From: Clostridiales bacterium
GTDB lineage: Bacteria > Bacillota > Clostridia > Christensenellales > Pumilibacteraceae
Direction: 5' to 3'
Assembly (NCBI GenBank): GCA_022508445.1
Contig: JAFLVG010000010.1
Coordinates: 1-62,303 of the forward strand
DNA: 62,303 nucleotides
Shown here in pieces: positions 51,910 through 62,277 of the stretch (position 1 is the stretch's first letter; every line of letters starts with the position of its first letter). A program made the translations under genes and the position numbers. Below the pieces are notes generated by a model. The model was not told the origin of the DNA and made no database searches. It saw only the letters and a program-made list of their open reading frames with translations.

Positions 51910-53055
51910 CTATTCTTCCGACATGGCGGCTTTTACGGAAATCCGCCCTATTCTCAATGCATAATAAATCATGGCAAAAGCATAAGCAACGATAAACGCG
52001 CCGAACGCAATGAAAAATGCAAGCATATCGAAATTATATTTCGGCACGCTTTCCACTTTTTTGAATACTACGTTTATCATCAACAATAAGAAACCGTACT
52101 GATACACAGTGCCGAGCACAAACCCCAAACAAGCAAAAGGAACATAGCCCAAAAGCAATGCCGCCACTCGTTCTTTTTGCGAATATCCAAACGCTTTCAT
52201 AAGCGCGATATTTTTTATGTTGCTGTGTATGACCGTCGTAATCGCCATTATAAACGCCGTAACGGCTATAACAAGCCCGATCACCAAAATCATCATGCCC
52301 ATAGTTACACTGCTTAAATCGCGCATAGACAAGCCCATTTGCACCATTGACGAAAAACAAAAGCATGCAAATGTTACGAAGAAAACTATCGACTTTTTAC
52401 TGCGCAGTACGCCGAAGCACATTTGAATCAAGAAAGGTTTGTTTTCTCCGGATGCGCCGGCGTTTGATTTTTGTCGCTTCTTCTCCGCTTGCCCACCCTT
52501 CAATATTGCCGTCAAATTCTTACGCAAAGCGAGCCGTGCGAACGCGCACGCCAGCGCGGAAAACAAAGCCGTAGGAGCAAACACAAATGCAAATAATAGC
52601 TCGACATGGAAATTCACGACGATATGCGGCAAACCGTCTATACTCATTTCGCGGTAGATAAACGGCATTGCCGCATGCCCCAAGCCGTAACCGAGCGCCG
52701 TCCCGACAAACACGCTCAATCCGAAAACCCAAAACTTTACAGCTATCTTGCCCTCCGAATAACCCATAGCTTTGAGTATTCCCAATCGCTTCCTGTTGGC
52801 GTCTACAAACAGACCTATGTAAAACACAAGCATTATTGCGGAAATAAACGCAAGCACTCCGCCGGTTACCGCACAAGTGAGCCTTGCCGTAGCAAGCTGT
52901 GCTTCATACAGACTTTTCAAGCTCTCGTCCACGCGCTCGCCGATTTCGAGCGCGTCCAAATAGTAGTTCATAAAGAATGTGCAAACAAACACCGCGCAAA
53001 AGAACACGATCGATATGCCCACGAGCTTTATTCCGTCCTTAACGCTTATAACCAT
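51910..53055 (-). CDS. ABC transporter permease (FtsX/MacB type)
   Basis: A 381-residue permease with two copies of the FtsX-like transmembrane core. Helices are at about residues 10-30, 60-85, 105-125 and 150-170, then 225-245, 250-275, 300-320 and 345-370. The motif LGILKAMGYSEGK, repeated as IALMKAFGYSQKE, is the coupling-helix pattern of this family. A short charged linker (about 188-205) splits the halves. It follows the ATPase gene by 1 nt (stop TAG at 53059-53057). Substrate unknown; lipoprotein, peptide or drug export is possible. Confidence 0.86.
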   Translation of the reverse strand: MVISVKDGIKLVGISIVFFCAVFVCTFFMNYYLDALEIGERVDESLKSLYEAQLATARLTCAVTGGVLAFISAIMLVFYIGLFVDANRKRLGILKAMGYSEGKIAVKFWVFGLSVFVGTALGYGLGHAAMPFIYREMSIDGLPHIVVNFHVELLFAFVFAPTALFSALACAFARLALRKNLTAILKGGQAEKKRQKSNAGASGENKPFLIQMCFGVLRSKKSIVFFVTFACFCFSSMVQMGLSMRDLSSVTMGMMILVIGLVIAVTAFIMAITTVIHSNIKNIALMKAFGYSQKERVAALLLGYVPFACLGFVLGTVYQYGFLLLMINVVFKKVESVPKYNFDMLAFFIAFGAFIVAYAFAMIYYALRIGRISVKAAMSEE

Positions 53056-53056
53056 A

Positions 53057-53743
53057 CTACCAACCTATCTTGTAAGCCGATTTCGGCGCGGGGTTCTTTT
53101 GGACGCCTACTATCTTTCCGCTGTTTAGATTTATGACAGAATCAGCCGTTTGCGCGATATGTCCGTTATGCGTTACCATAATCATTGTGAATCCGAGTTC
53201 TTTTTTGAGCTTCATAATATAATCGAGCACATTTCGCCCCGTAGCCTCGTCAAGCGCGCCCGTCGGTTCGTCTAAAAATAGAACATTAGGTTTTTTGGCA
53301 AGCGCTCTCGCAATGCACACTCTCTGCTGCTCTCCACCCGACAGTTCGGACGGCTTGCTTTTGAGTTTGCCGGAAAGTCCTACGGCGTCTATTATTTCTC
53401 GGTAATCTTTGTTATTTACAAGATCGGCGCCCAGCTTGACATTGCCGTCAACGGTCAAGTGTTCAAGCAAATAATACTGCTGAAATACAAATCCCACGTG
53501 CTTGCGCCTGAACTCTGTCAATTGCTTATCGGACATGTCGGATAAATCACAGTCGTTGCAAACCACACTGCCGCCGTCGGCACGTTCAAGCCCGGACAGC
53601 ACTGAAAGCAATGTCGTTTTGCCACAGCCCGACGCGCCGAGAATGACCGCAAACTCGCTGTCCTCTATATCGACTGACACGCCGTTTAATACCTTGACTG
53701 CGCCTTTATTATACGCCTTAAAAATACCACGCCCGACTATCAC
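53057..53743 (-). CDS. ABC transporter ATP-binding protein (LolD/MacB type)
   Basis: A 228-residue ATPase with Walker [11 protein letters not shown]-loop VFQQYYLL, signature LSGGEQQRV, Walker [13 protein letters not shown] and the H-loop MVTHNGHIA. The sequence groups with the LolD/MacB/FtsE class that works with FtsX-type permeases, which is the next gene. GTG 53743 overlaps the regulator's stop as GTGA. Operon order is tetR-ATPase-permease. Confidence 0.93.
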   Translation of the reverse strand: MIVGRGIFKAYNKGAVKVLNGVSVDIEDSEFAVILGASGCGKTTLLSVLSGLERADGGSVVCNDCDLSDMSDKQLTEFRRKHVGFVFQQYYLLEHLTVDGNVKLGADLVNNKDYREIIDAVGLSGKLKSKPSELSGGEQQRVCIARALAKKPNVLFLDEPTGALDEATGRNVLDYIMKLKKELGFTMIMVTHNGHIAQTADSVINLNSGKIVGVQKNPAPKSAYKIGW

Positions 53744-54327
53744 GCTTTATTAGCCTCATCACCGCTTTTGATTTGCTTCAACATGCCCGTAAAAATTTCG
53801 GTTAGCATCTCCGAAATTTCGTCGGCTGAAAACTCGCACACTTTTGTCGCAATCAGCACCGCAATGCCGTGCGTATAAATAAACATATTCAAGTACAGCT
53901 TCTGCGCCGCCTGTCTTTCCAAGCCGTACTCGCTTACAATCGAACCGAGAATTTTTTCGGCACTGCCGTCTATGACATACAGCACGCTCGACAAATCCGG
54001 AATTTTTTCAGCCTCGCTCATAAATAACAGCGTAAACAGCTTGGGATGCTCCGCCGCAAACCGAATATACGCCTTGCCCACGCCCTTGAACGCAAGCCGC
54101 TCATGCAAGCCCTCGTCAACGTAACGCGCATATAATTCTTTCGCGGCGCGTATCACCTCGCTCATCACCTCTTCCATGCTGTTAAACACGGTAAAAATCG
54201 GACGCGCGGAGCTTCCGAGTGCAGAGCCGAGCGTTCGCGCCGTCAACGCGCCTATTCCGTCATTTTCCGCTACATCGAGTGCGACGGCAACTATTTCCTC
54301 TTTTGTAAATTTCGATTTGGGCGGCAT
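53740..54327 (-). CDS. TetR family transcriptional regulator
   Basis: A 195-residue repressor-type protein. The N-terminal 50 residues form the TetR helix-turn-helix (TKEEIVAVALDVAENDGIGALTARTLGSALG, seen as TKEEIVAVALDVAEN and LTARTLGSALGSSARPIF). The C-terminal helical ligand domain resembles the TetR_C group with FAAEHPKLFTLLF. It heads the tetR-ABC operon and very likely represses it through the palindrome at 54350-54361. A ribosome site GGAGG lies before ATG 54327. Confidence 0.9.
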   Translation of the reverse strand: MPPKSKFTKEEIVAVALDVAENDGIGALTARTLGSALGSSARPIFTVFNSMEEVMSEVIRAAKELYARYVDEGLHERLAFKGVGKAYIRFAAEHPKLFTLLFMSEAEKIPDLSSVLYVIDGSAEKILGSIVSEYGLERQAAQKLYLNMFIYTHGIAVLIATKVCEFSADEISEMLTEIFTGMLKQIKSGDEANKA

Positions 54328-54349
54328 GCGTCCTCCATACTAAAACGTG

Positions 54350-54398
54350 TGTTTTAAAACATATAATTTAGTATAGCAATACAAAAAGCAAAAGTCAA
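54350..54398 (-). promoter_or_regulatory. tetR-ABC promoter and operator
   Basis: TTGACT (54398-54393), 17 nt, TATACT (54375-54370). A perfect 12-bp palindrome TGTTTTAAAACA (54350-54361) begins at the predicted transcript start near 54363, a good place for autorepression. Confidence 0.7.
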
Positions 54399-54426
54399 GT
54401 GAATATAAAAAATATACGGTTTTACG

Positions 54427-54624
54427 TATAACAACCGTGATTCCCACACAAGCTATATTTGTAAAGCAACAGAGGTTTAAGACAGCAAGGGTTTAAGATA
54501 AGTATATTGAGTTATTCGATATTACTTCCTACCCACAAACATTCGCTTTACGGACAACTCGCCTACAATGACGTACGGCGATACGGAAAATTCCCACGAT
54601 ACATCTTATTGCGGGATTTTTTCG
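54427..54624 (+). ncRNA. Tandem structured element, copy 1 (putative small RNA)
   Basis: A TATAAC box (54427-54432) in the context TACGTATAA is followed by GTAAAGC (54461-54467), which can pair with GCTTTAC (54545-54551). Then comes a CGCC/GGCG hairpin (54560-54580) and a terminator-like hairpin ending in six T (54587-54622). The spacer is longer than in the other copies and carries two GGTTTAAGA repeats. No coding potential is evident. Confidence 0.4.
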
Positions 54625-54650
54625 TTTAAGCCGTTTTGTTTCAAGAAATA

Positions 54651-54773
54651 ATGCAATCTAAAACTTTAAAAACCGTGTATAAAACGCTTCTGTCGGCACA
54701 ATATAATAACGTAAGGCTTGAACTTAATTACGCCGAAGAGTTTATAAGCTTTACAATCAAATCGCTTTTATAG
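54651..54773 (+). CDS. Possible 40-residue ORF inside element 2 (doubtful)
   Basis: ATG 54651 to TAG 54771 encodes MQSKTLKTVYKTLLSAQYNN and 20 more residues. There is no ribosome site, no recognised family, and the frame spans paired parts of the putative RNA. More likely accidental. Confidence 0.12.
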   Translation: MQSKTLKTVYKTLLSAQYNNVRLELNYAEEFISFTIKSLL

Positions 54774-54819
54774 CGAAATGCGAAAAATCCACAATGCCCT
54801 GCATTATGGATTTTTTTCG
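54678..54819 (+). ncRNA. Tandem structured element, copy 2 (putative small RNA)
   Basis: TATAAA (54678-54683), then GTAAGGC (54711-54717), which pairs with GCTTTAC (54748-54754) using one G-U pair in place of A-U. The hairpin TCGCT-5-AGCGA (54762-54776) and a strong terminator follow: a 15-bp stem with one mismatch and seven T (54783-54817). Confidence 0.45.
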
Positions 54820-54842
54820 TTAAAGAAATTTTTAATTGTACG

Positions 54843-54986
54843 TATAATTATGCAATTTCTACGCAATATAACAGTGTAAAGCAATAAGTTTTAATTCACT
54901 AAAAAACGCTTTACAAATTGATTCGCTTTTTGGAGCGAAAACAGAAAATTCCTTGACTTTAATTCGTTAATGTTCGAGGATTTTTC
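54843..54986 (+). ncRNA. Tandem structured element, copy 3 (putative small RNA)
   Basis: TATAAT (54843-54848), with a weak TTAAAG 17 nt upstream. TGTAAAGC (54875-54882) pairs with GCTTTACA (54908-54915). The hairpin TTCGCT-6-AGCGAA (54922-54939) and a terminator-like hairpin with T-rich end (54945-54985) follow. Confidence 0.45.
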
Positions 54987-55015
54987 TTTTGCTTCAAAAA
55001 TGACATCATTGCCGT

Positions 55016-57526
55016 TTATAAATAAAACTTGATTTCGTATTGTTCGTCTGCACGCGCGGTGAATTTGATCAGCTCGCAATCGCCGTCTGGTGCTACGTGC
55101 GACGTATGTAACGGAAAAGCGCCTTGATCTTTTTTCGCACCAACTATCTCGACGTCTTTGCCGTTTACTGTCACGCGTACCGATTTTCCGCCGCCGAGCA
55201 AGTGGCGCTTTACCGTTATCTCGCGTTCGGAGAAACATTTATCGCCGTCGAATTCGCCTACCGATTTATCGATTGTCAATACATACGCTTTGCATTTCTC
55301 GCAATAGCTTGCGGAATATGCGGTCGTGCGTTTTTTGCCGAGCTTATACGCCGTCGTTTCGGTATCGTCCTCGTAGATATAACCTTCGTCGCAAGCCGTT
55401 TTATCGGCATAGTAGTCGAGCACAAGCCTGTTCCATTTTTGCGCTTTCGTGTTATGCGCAATGTATGCAAGCGGCAATACCGCGCCGAGCCGCACAAACA
55501 GCGGCATTTCGACGATACCGTATTGTCTTTTAACCGTTTTTCCGCCGTTGAGAACTTTGCCGCCGAACGCGTCCAGCCATTTGCCATTCGGGAGATAGAC
55601 TTCTTTATATGTGCTGTCAGTCTGCTTTGTGGCATACAGTCCGCAACACGCTTCGCCCTCCGCTTGGAAATATTCTATTTCGATTTTATGTTCTACGTTC
55701 GGTGTTATTATGTTGAGCGGAAGCATCAATGCGGCATGACAGGTTTTATCTTCTATCACCTTCTCGCCATCCACCCACACGGTCGCGCCGTCGTCGCTTT
55801 TAAGGAACAACTGCACCGCTTCTTTAAATTTAACCGTCGCGGTAAACCGTGCGGAAAAATTGTACATCGGCACGCCTTTTTCCGGAGGAGTATTGTCAAG
55901 CTCGATATTGAGATTTTGGTATTCGGCATTTGCAAGCGGCGCGCCTTTAAGCTCCCTGCCGTCGTAGTAAGTCGCTTTAACCGCACCCACGAAATTGCTC
56001 TTGTCCACCACAGTCAGGCGTCGACCTCCAATAGGTGCAATAAGAATGTTATTGCCAAGCATGTACTCATCGGTTAGCGCCGTCGCTTTCTTATCGCTTT
56101 GGTATTCAAATCCGACCGCCTTAAAGATAGGCTCGCCCGTCAAATAGTTGTTGTACGCATTCTTGTAGATTATGGGCAACAACCGATACCGAAGGTTGTT
56201 ATACTCGCGCACGATGTCGAGCGTTTGCTCATCGTACAGCCACGGCTCGCGGAAACGTTGGACGCTGTTGGTGCAATGCGGACGGAACACCGGGGACAAC
56301 GTGCCGAACTGCATCCAACGTATGAAAAGCTCCTTATCGGGATCGCCGATATGTCCGCCGCAGTCCGAGTTTACATAAGCGATACCGTTATTGCCGCACC
56401 TTACAAGATTGTCCACCTCTTGCGACAGCGAATCCGCTCCGCACAGAATATCGCCCGTCCATTGAATGCTGTATCGGTGCGACGCGGTGTCCGTAATTCC
56501 CTTGTAGCTGCCGTTCTTAACGTTGACAACATTGCCCATTATAACCGGTCTGCGGTAAACTTCGTTGTCGTTTGCCGCATCTTGCCAATAATGCCTTGTT
56601 ATATCTTCGAAAAGATACAGTCCGAATGTTTCCCAATACACATTTTCGCTGGGCGAAATAAGATGCGTAAACCAATTGCGGTCATACCACCAAACGTCTA
56701 CACCCATTTTCATGAGCGCTTGCAAATTGCTTTCACGGTACTCGATTTCTCGGGGAGCAAACACATGATTGCCGTTTTGCGGTTCGGGGTGGTCGTTGAA
56801 CATAATTTCCACGCCGTGACTGTGCGCAAAGTCCAAAAATCCTTTCATGTCCGGGAAAAGCTTAGTGTTTATATCGTATCCCCAACCGTTATCGCAAGAC
56901 CGCCAATCGGTGTCGATAACCATATTGTCGAGCGGCACGTCGTGCTTTTCGTAATCGAGTATAAGCTGCTTCGCCTCTTCTTGCGTATACGCATAATACT
57001 TGCTATTCCAGCCGCCGAGCGTGGAAAGGCGCACCATTTCGTTTCTGCCCGTAAGCTCGACATACAGCTTTCGCAACGTCCTCGCGTCGCCGTTACAAAT
57101 CAATAAATATACATCCTGCACATTCTCTTTGATTTTGTACTCGCCATTGCGCTTTACGGAATACCCACCCTTCGGGACTGTTATTCGCGGCGTGTCGGAC
57201 AGTGCAAACACATCGGGCGTTTTGCCGAGCGGCGGCAGTTCGCCGCAGTTCAATAGCTTTTTGTACGAATACACCCTTTTGCCGTTCTTGTCAAGCCGCA
57301 CACCCGATAGACTTTTTGCGTTTTCGGGCAGGTAAAGCTCGTATTCGCCGAAGCAAATGACGTTTTCTTCGATGGTATGCTTTATCGTGGTTTTTGCGTA
57401 GTCGGATTTGTTCGGTATGAAAAAGGTATCGTCGTCGTGAAACTTACCGTTCTTTCCGTACTCGACGCGGACGATTCTGTCGCTTAAAAGTTGCACTCGT
57501 ATGTTGCCGAAAATGATTGTTTCCAT
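55016..57526 (-). CDS. Family 31 glycoside hydrolase with PA14-like insert
   Basis: An 836-residue GH31 enzyme without signal peptide, so probably cytoplasmic. Layout: N-terminal beta domain, a (beta/alpha)8 barrel (about 165-470) with the likely nucleophile Asp in WWYDRNW and acid/base Asp in WTGDILCG, then SDCGGHIGDPDKE and the RPHCTN region. Beta domains follow. A PA14-like module (about 540-640, SDDGATVWVDGEKV) is inserted in the C-terminal part. Members hydrolyse alpha-glucosides, xylosides or other alpha-glycans; the WYDRNW variant sets it apart from plain alpha-glucosidases, so the substrate is open. ATG 57526 is preceded by GGGAAG. Confidence 0.9.
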   Translation of the reverse strand: METIIFGNIRVQLLSDRIVRVEYGKNGKFHDDDTFFIPNKSDYAKTTIKHTIEENVICFGEYELYLPENAKSLSGVRLDKNGKRVYSYKKLLNCGELPPLGKTPDVFALSDTPRITVPKGGYSVKRNGEYKIKENVQDVYLLICNGDARTLRKLYVELTGRNEMVRLSTLGGWNSKYYAYTQEEAKQLILDYEKHDVPLDNMVIDTDWRSCDNGWGYDINTKLFPDMKGFLDFAHSHGVEIMFNDHPEPQNGNHVFAPREIEYRESNLQALMKMGVDVWWYDRNWFTHLISPSENVYWETFGLYLFEDITRHYWQDAANDNEVYRRPVIMGNVVNVKNGSYKGITDTASHRYSIQWTGDILCGADSLSQEVDNLVRCGNNGIAYVNSDCGGHIGDPDKELFIRWMQFGTLSPVFRPHCTNSVQRFREPWLYDEQTLDIVREYNNLRYRLLPIIYKNAYNNYLTGEPIFKAVGFEYQSDKKATALTDEYMLGNNILIAPIGGRRLTVVDKSNFVGAVKATYYDGRELKGAPLANAEYQNLNIELDNTPPEKGVPMYNFSARFTATVKFKEAVQLFLKSDDGATVWVDGEKVIEDKTCHAALMLPLNIITPNVEHKIEIEYFQAEGEACCGLYATKQTDSTYKEVYLPNGKWLDAFGGKVLNGGKTVKRQYGIVEMPLFVRLGAVLPLAYIAHNTKAQKWNRLVLDYYADKTACDEGYIYEDDTETTAYKLGKKRTTAYSASYCEKCKAYVLTIDKSVGEFDGDKCFSEREITVKRHLLGGGKSVRVTVNGKDVEIVGAKKDQGAFPLHTSHVAPDGDCELIKFTARADEQYEIKFYL

Positions 57527-57563
57527 ATAACTTCCCAAAAGATATATTGTAAATAACACAAGT

Positions 57564-57593
57564 ATTATATAGTATCACTTGCATTTTTGCAAG
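57564..57593 (-). promoter_or_regulatory. GH31 promoter with operator-like inverted repeat
   Basis: TTGCAA (57592-57587), 17 nt, TATAAT (57569-57564). The inverted repeat CTTGCA-4-TGCAAG (57578-57593) overlaps the -35 box, a likely repressor site. Confidence 0.7.
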
Positions 57594-57663
57594 GGATATT
57601 TTAAATTGTGTTGACCGTATATTTCAGCCCACCACATTCCGATAGTAACAATAATTCAAAAAG

Positions 57664-57694
57664 CAAAAAAGACTGCGTTTTAATCGCAGTCTTT
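57664..57694 (-). terminator. Terminator of the 16S rRNA gene
   Basis: On the minus strand AAAGACTGCG-7-CGCAGTCTTT followed by further T, about 95 nt beyond the mature 16S end and beyond the processing stalk. Confidence 0.88.
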
Positions 57695-57787
57695 ATTCTA
57701 CAACACACTTTCAGTGATAGATTTAGCGAATCGATAATCGATTGAGAACTGAATTTTTTTGGTATCTGCTCTAATTGCAGATTCCTT

Positions 57788-59300
<1,513 letters not shown>

Positions 59301-59465
59301 TTGTATAACCAAAGGGCAAAGCCCTCATAGCTATCTAAATTAAAAGTAACCGATTCTTTCTCAAAAACATACTGACATAAATAATTGACTTTGTATATTT
59401 TTTAAAAAGTCTAATTCGCTAAATCTATTCACTTGTTAATGTTCTTGCTGCCTTTTGTCAGACAG

Positions 59466-59501
59466 CTTAAACATAATATCACATGCTAAAAGTTATGTCA
59501 A
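59466..59501 (-). promoter_or_regulatory. 16S rRNA promoter
   Basis: TTGACA (59501-59496), 17 nt, TATTAT (59478-59473). It gives a leader of about 165 nt (59301-59466) that carries the left arm of the processing stalk. Nothing else is seen in 59301-59644 apart from this leader and the rqcP promoter. Confidence 0.8.
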
Positions 59502-59607
59502 GCAATTTTTGGGCATTTTTTAAAAAATTTTAGAAAATATTTTTATTATTCTACATAGCGACAAAATAACGTCAAACACTGCAAATCGTTATGCGTTTGA
59601 TAAATGC

Positions 59608-59647
59608 TTGCCATTTTTCCGGTGTAGTGCTATACTATATAAGTATG
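59608..59647 (+). promoter_or_regulatory. Leaderless-type rqcP promoter
   Basis: TTGCCA (59608-59613), 17 nt, TATACT (59631-59636), then ATG at 59645, 9 nt after the -10 box. No ribosome site. Confidence 0.7.
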
Positions 59648-59887
59648 CGCATTGATAAGTTTCTAAAGGTATCCAGAATAATCAAGCGGCGCACCGTTGC
59701 CGCCGAAGCCTGCGACGCGGGCAAGGTCTATGTAAACGGACGTTCCGTCAAGCCCGCATACACGCTTAAAATCGGCGACGTAGTGGAAGTTAAGCTTGGA
59801 ACGCAGCCGATTAAATTTACGGTCAAGTCCCTTAACGACAAGGCAGGCAAGGAGGACGCAAGCAGCTTGTATGAAATACTGCACTGA
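59645..59887 (+). CDS. rqcP: S4-domain RNA-binding protein RqcP (YabO)
   Basis: An 80-residue S4-domain protein closely resembling Bacillus YabO/RqcP, which works with RqcH to add alanine tails to nascent chains on stalled 50S subunits. The S4 motif MRIDKFLKVSRIIKRRTVA, VYVNGRSVKPAY and GDVVEVKLG are seen. ATG 59645 fits the family start and the promoter; 18 further residues upstream in the frame are not transcribed. Confidence 0.92.
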   Translation: MRIDKFLKVSRIIKRRTVAAEACDAGKVYVNGRSVKPAYTLKIGDVVEVKLGTQPIKFTVKSLNDKAGKEDASSLYEILH

Positions 59888-61019
59888 CACGCCTTGCAAA
59901 ATCGCCGCCGTAATCGTGTGCGCCGGCAAGGGCGAACGCAGCGGCCTATCGTACAACAAAGTTCTGCACCACATAGGACAAAAAACAGTGTTGGAGCGTT
60001 CCCTCGACACATTTAACGAAACGCGCGTAAACCATATTACGGTAGTCGCCTCACAAGAGGACTTGCCTGCCGTACGAGACATCACCTCGGCATATGAGAA
60101 TGTTTCCGTCGTCACAGGCGGCGATACGCGCTTTAAAAGTGTGTACGAGGGGCTAAAGGCGTACCCCTGCGATATAGTGCTCATCCACGACGGCGCGCGC
60201 CCGTACGTAACAAAAGAGATAATAGAGCGCACCATAGACAGCGCTATAGAACACGGCAGCGGGATTGCGGCAATGCCCGCCACCGATACGGTAAAACGCG
60301 TGAAAAACGGCGTAGTAAGCAGCCTACCTCGCGAACAATTATATAACACGCAGACGCCGCAAACCTTCCGCTACAGCGAGATTACTGACGCGTACAGCCG
60401 CGCAAAAGGCACATTCACGGACGACGCCGAAGTGTACGAGAGCGCCGGGTACTCCCCTCGGCTTGTCGAGGGATCGTACGGAAACATAAAGCTGACTACG
60501 CCAAACGACTTTACTTCCCCTTGCAAGGACTGCAAAATAGGCGTGGGATACGACGTACACCGACTTACGGAGGGTCGAAAGCTGATTTTGGGCGGAGTAA
60601 CAATAGATTATCCTCTTGGGCTTTTGGGGCATTCGGACGCAGACGTACTCACCCATGCGATAATGGATGCACTGCTCTCTGCCGCAGACCTTCCCGACAT
60701 AGGTGTGCTGTTCCCCGACACTGACGAAAAGTACCTCGGCATATCGTCCATGACATTGTTAAAGCAAGTAATGCAAGAGGTTGCGCGCAAGGGCTATTGC
60801 TTAGGCAATGTTTCCGCCGTTGTAATAGCGCAAAAGCCAAAGCTGGCGCCTATCATAAGCGATATCAGGTCTAGCCTTGCTATCGCGCTCGGCATAAAAA
60901 TTAATCAAGTAAACGTTTCCGCCACCACCACGGAAAACTTAGGGGTTGTAGGCGAAGGAAGAGCGATTGCTGCCACAGCGTCGTGCATACTCACGGAGAT
61001 CGATGGACATGACCAATAA
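59871..61019 (+). CDS. ispDF: Bifunctional IspD-IspF isoprenoid enzyme
   Basis: A 382-residue fusion catalysing two steps of the MEP pathway to isoprenoids. IspD (about 10-215) makes CDP-methylerythritol: CAGKGERSG with the CTP-binding arginine, NKV lysine, DGARPYV and DDAEVYE. IspF (about 220-382) makes the cyclic diphosphate: GVGYDVHRL and GHSDADVLTHAIMDALL with zinc ligands, ATTTENLG at the end. IspE and the other steps are not here. ATG 59871 lies inside rqcP (17-nt overlap), so they are cotranscribed. GGAGG is 15 nt upstream, rather far. Confidence 0.94.
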   Translation: MKYCTDTPCKIAAVIVCAGKGERSGLSYNKVLHHIGQKTVLERSLDTFNETRVNHITVVASQEDLPAVRDITSAYENVSVVTGGDTRFKSVYEGLKAYPCDIVLIHDGARPYVTKEIIERTIDSAIEHGSGIAAMPATDTVKRVKNGVVSSLPREQLYNTQTPQTFRYSEITDAYSRAKGTFTDDAEVYESAGYSPRLVEGSYGNIKLTTPNDFTSPCKDCKIGVGYDVHRLTEGRKLILGGVTIDYPLGLLGHSDADVLTHAIMDALLSAADLPDIGVLFPDTDEKYLGISSMTLLKQVMQEVARKGYCLGNVSAVVIAQKPKLAPIISDIRSSLAIALGIKINQVNVSATTTENLGVVGEGRAIAATASCILTEIDGHDQ

Positions 61020-62277
61020 CAAAGATAAAAAAAGAATAAGAATGCGCCCTATGCTAATAGTGCTGCTGGGCTTTCTTGTGGTCATGTTTGTCGGCGCGTT
61101 TATCCTGGCGTTGCCTATTAGCAACCAAGACGGCAAGTGGATGCGCTTTACTCACGCCATATTCTGGGCTATGAACGGCGTGTGCGGCACCGGACTTGTT
61201 GCAACGCCAACCGCTATGACATTTACCGGCTTTGGGCAAGCCGTGCTGCTGCTCATCATCCAGTTCGGCGGACTTGGATTTATGACGATGGCTACGTTCG
61301 TATTCATCATCATCCGCAAAAAAATAACGCTTAAAGACAGAATTGCAATACAAGAAGCGCTCGGGCAAGACCAAATGAAGGGCGTAGTAAAGCTTGTGCG
61401 CAACATTATGATAGTTACATTTATAATCGAGCTTGCTGGCGCGGCGTTACTCGTCCCATTTTTTTGTGTACGCAACGGAGCTATAGGCGTATGGCAAGCG
61501 CTATTCACCTCCGTATCCGCTTTCTGTAATGCGGGATTTGATATATTGGGTCGCGCAGGCAACGAATACGGATCGCTCACCGACTATAGCGGCAACTACG
61601 GAATTATATTGATTGTTGCGCTGATAGCAATACTCGGTTCGTTTGGGTTCCCCGTTATCGACGACATTCTTAAATGCAGGTTCCGCCATAAGCGGTACAG
61701 ATTCCACACCAAGGCCGTGCTTATAGTTTCACTTTCCATAATGGGCTTTGGCACGCTGTTCTTTTTCGCGTCGGAGTTCAATTCACCTGCCACCGCAGGC
61801 ATGAACGTCGGAGAAAAACTGTTAAACTGCATGTTTCAAGCTGTGACGGGTAGCTCGACTGCCGGCTACTCCTCCCTCGACCAGACAAAGATGTCCGCGT
61901 CCGGCATGGTATTATCGGGTATAATAATGTTTATAGGCTCGTCACCGTGCAGCACCGGCGGCGGCATAAAGACGACAACTTTTGCCGCAATCGTGCTGAT
62001 GGCTTGGTCGGGACTGCGCGGCAAGGACGACATTGTAGTCGGAAAACATTCGATAAGCATAAAAACAGGGCTGCGCGCTATTGCCGTGCTTGTATTGGGA
62101 AGTGCGCTTATATTCACCGGCGTAATGATAATCTGCGCTACGGACGGCATTTCCCCCGTTGGATATGTTTTGTACGACACAATATCCGCGTTTACCACCA
62201 CAGGGCTTTCCATGGGCATTGTCCCTACATTGTCCGACGCTGCGCTGTACGTGCTTGCGGTTGTAATGTTTATCTAA
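61003..62277 (+). CDS. TrkH/KtrB-type potassium transporter subunit, C terminus broken
   Basis: A 424-residue membrane protein of the Trk/Ktr superfamily, with the four M1-P-M2 repeats and filter segments (GVCGTGL, SAFCNAGFD, TGSSTAGYSS, SAFTTTGLS). It would import K+ with a TrkA/KtrA partner. ATG 61003 follows GGAG and overlaps ispDF by 17 nt. The reading frame ends MFI-stop where homologues continue FIGRVGPLT. The expected GGGCGT occurs 20 nt later, at the very end of the window. This may be an inserted 20-nt block, an assembly-edge error or a real truncation. Confidence 0.85.
   Translation: MDMTNNKDKKRIRMRPMLIVLLGFLVVMFVGAFILALPISNQDGKWMRFTHAIFWAMNGVCGTGLVATPTAMTFTGFGQAVLLLIIQFGGLGFMTMATFVFIIIRKKITLKDRIAIQEALGQDQMKGVVKLVRNIMIVTFIIELAGAALLVPFFCVRNGAIGVWQALFTSVSAFCNAGFDILGRAGNEYGSLTDYSGNYGIILIVALIAILGSFGFPVIDDILKCRFRHKRYRFHTKAVLIVSLSIMGFGTLFFFASEFNSPATAGMNVGEKLLNCMFQAVTGSSTAGYSSLDQTKMSASGMVLSGIIMFIGSSPCSTGGGIKTTTFAAIVLMAWSGLRGKDDIVVGKHSISIKTGLRAIAVLVLGSALIFTGVMIICATDGISPVGYVLYDTISAFTTTGLSMGIVPTLSDAALYVLAVVMFI

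Noticed and set aside
54651-54773. 40-codon ORF in the tandem element region as a real gene
   Set aside because: No ribosome site, no family, and the frame overlaps the paired RNA parts; kept only as a low-confidence entry.
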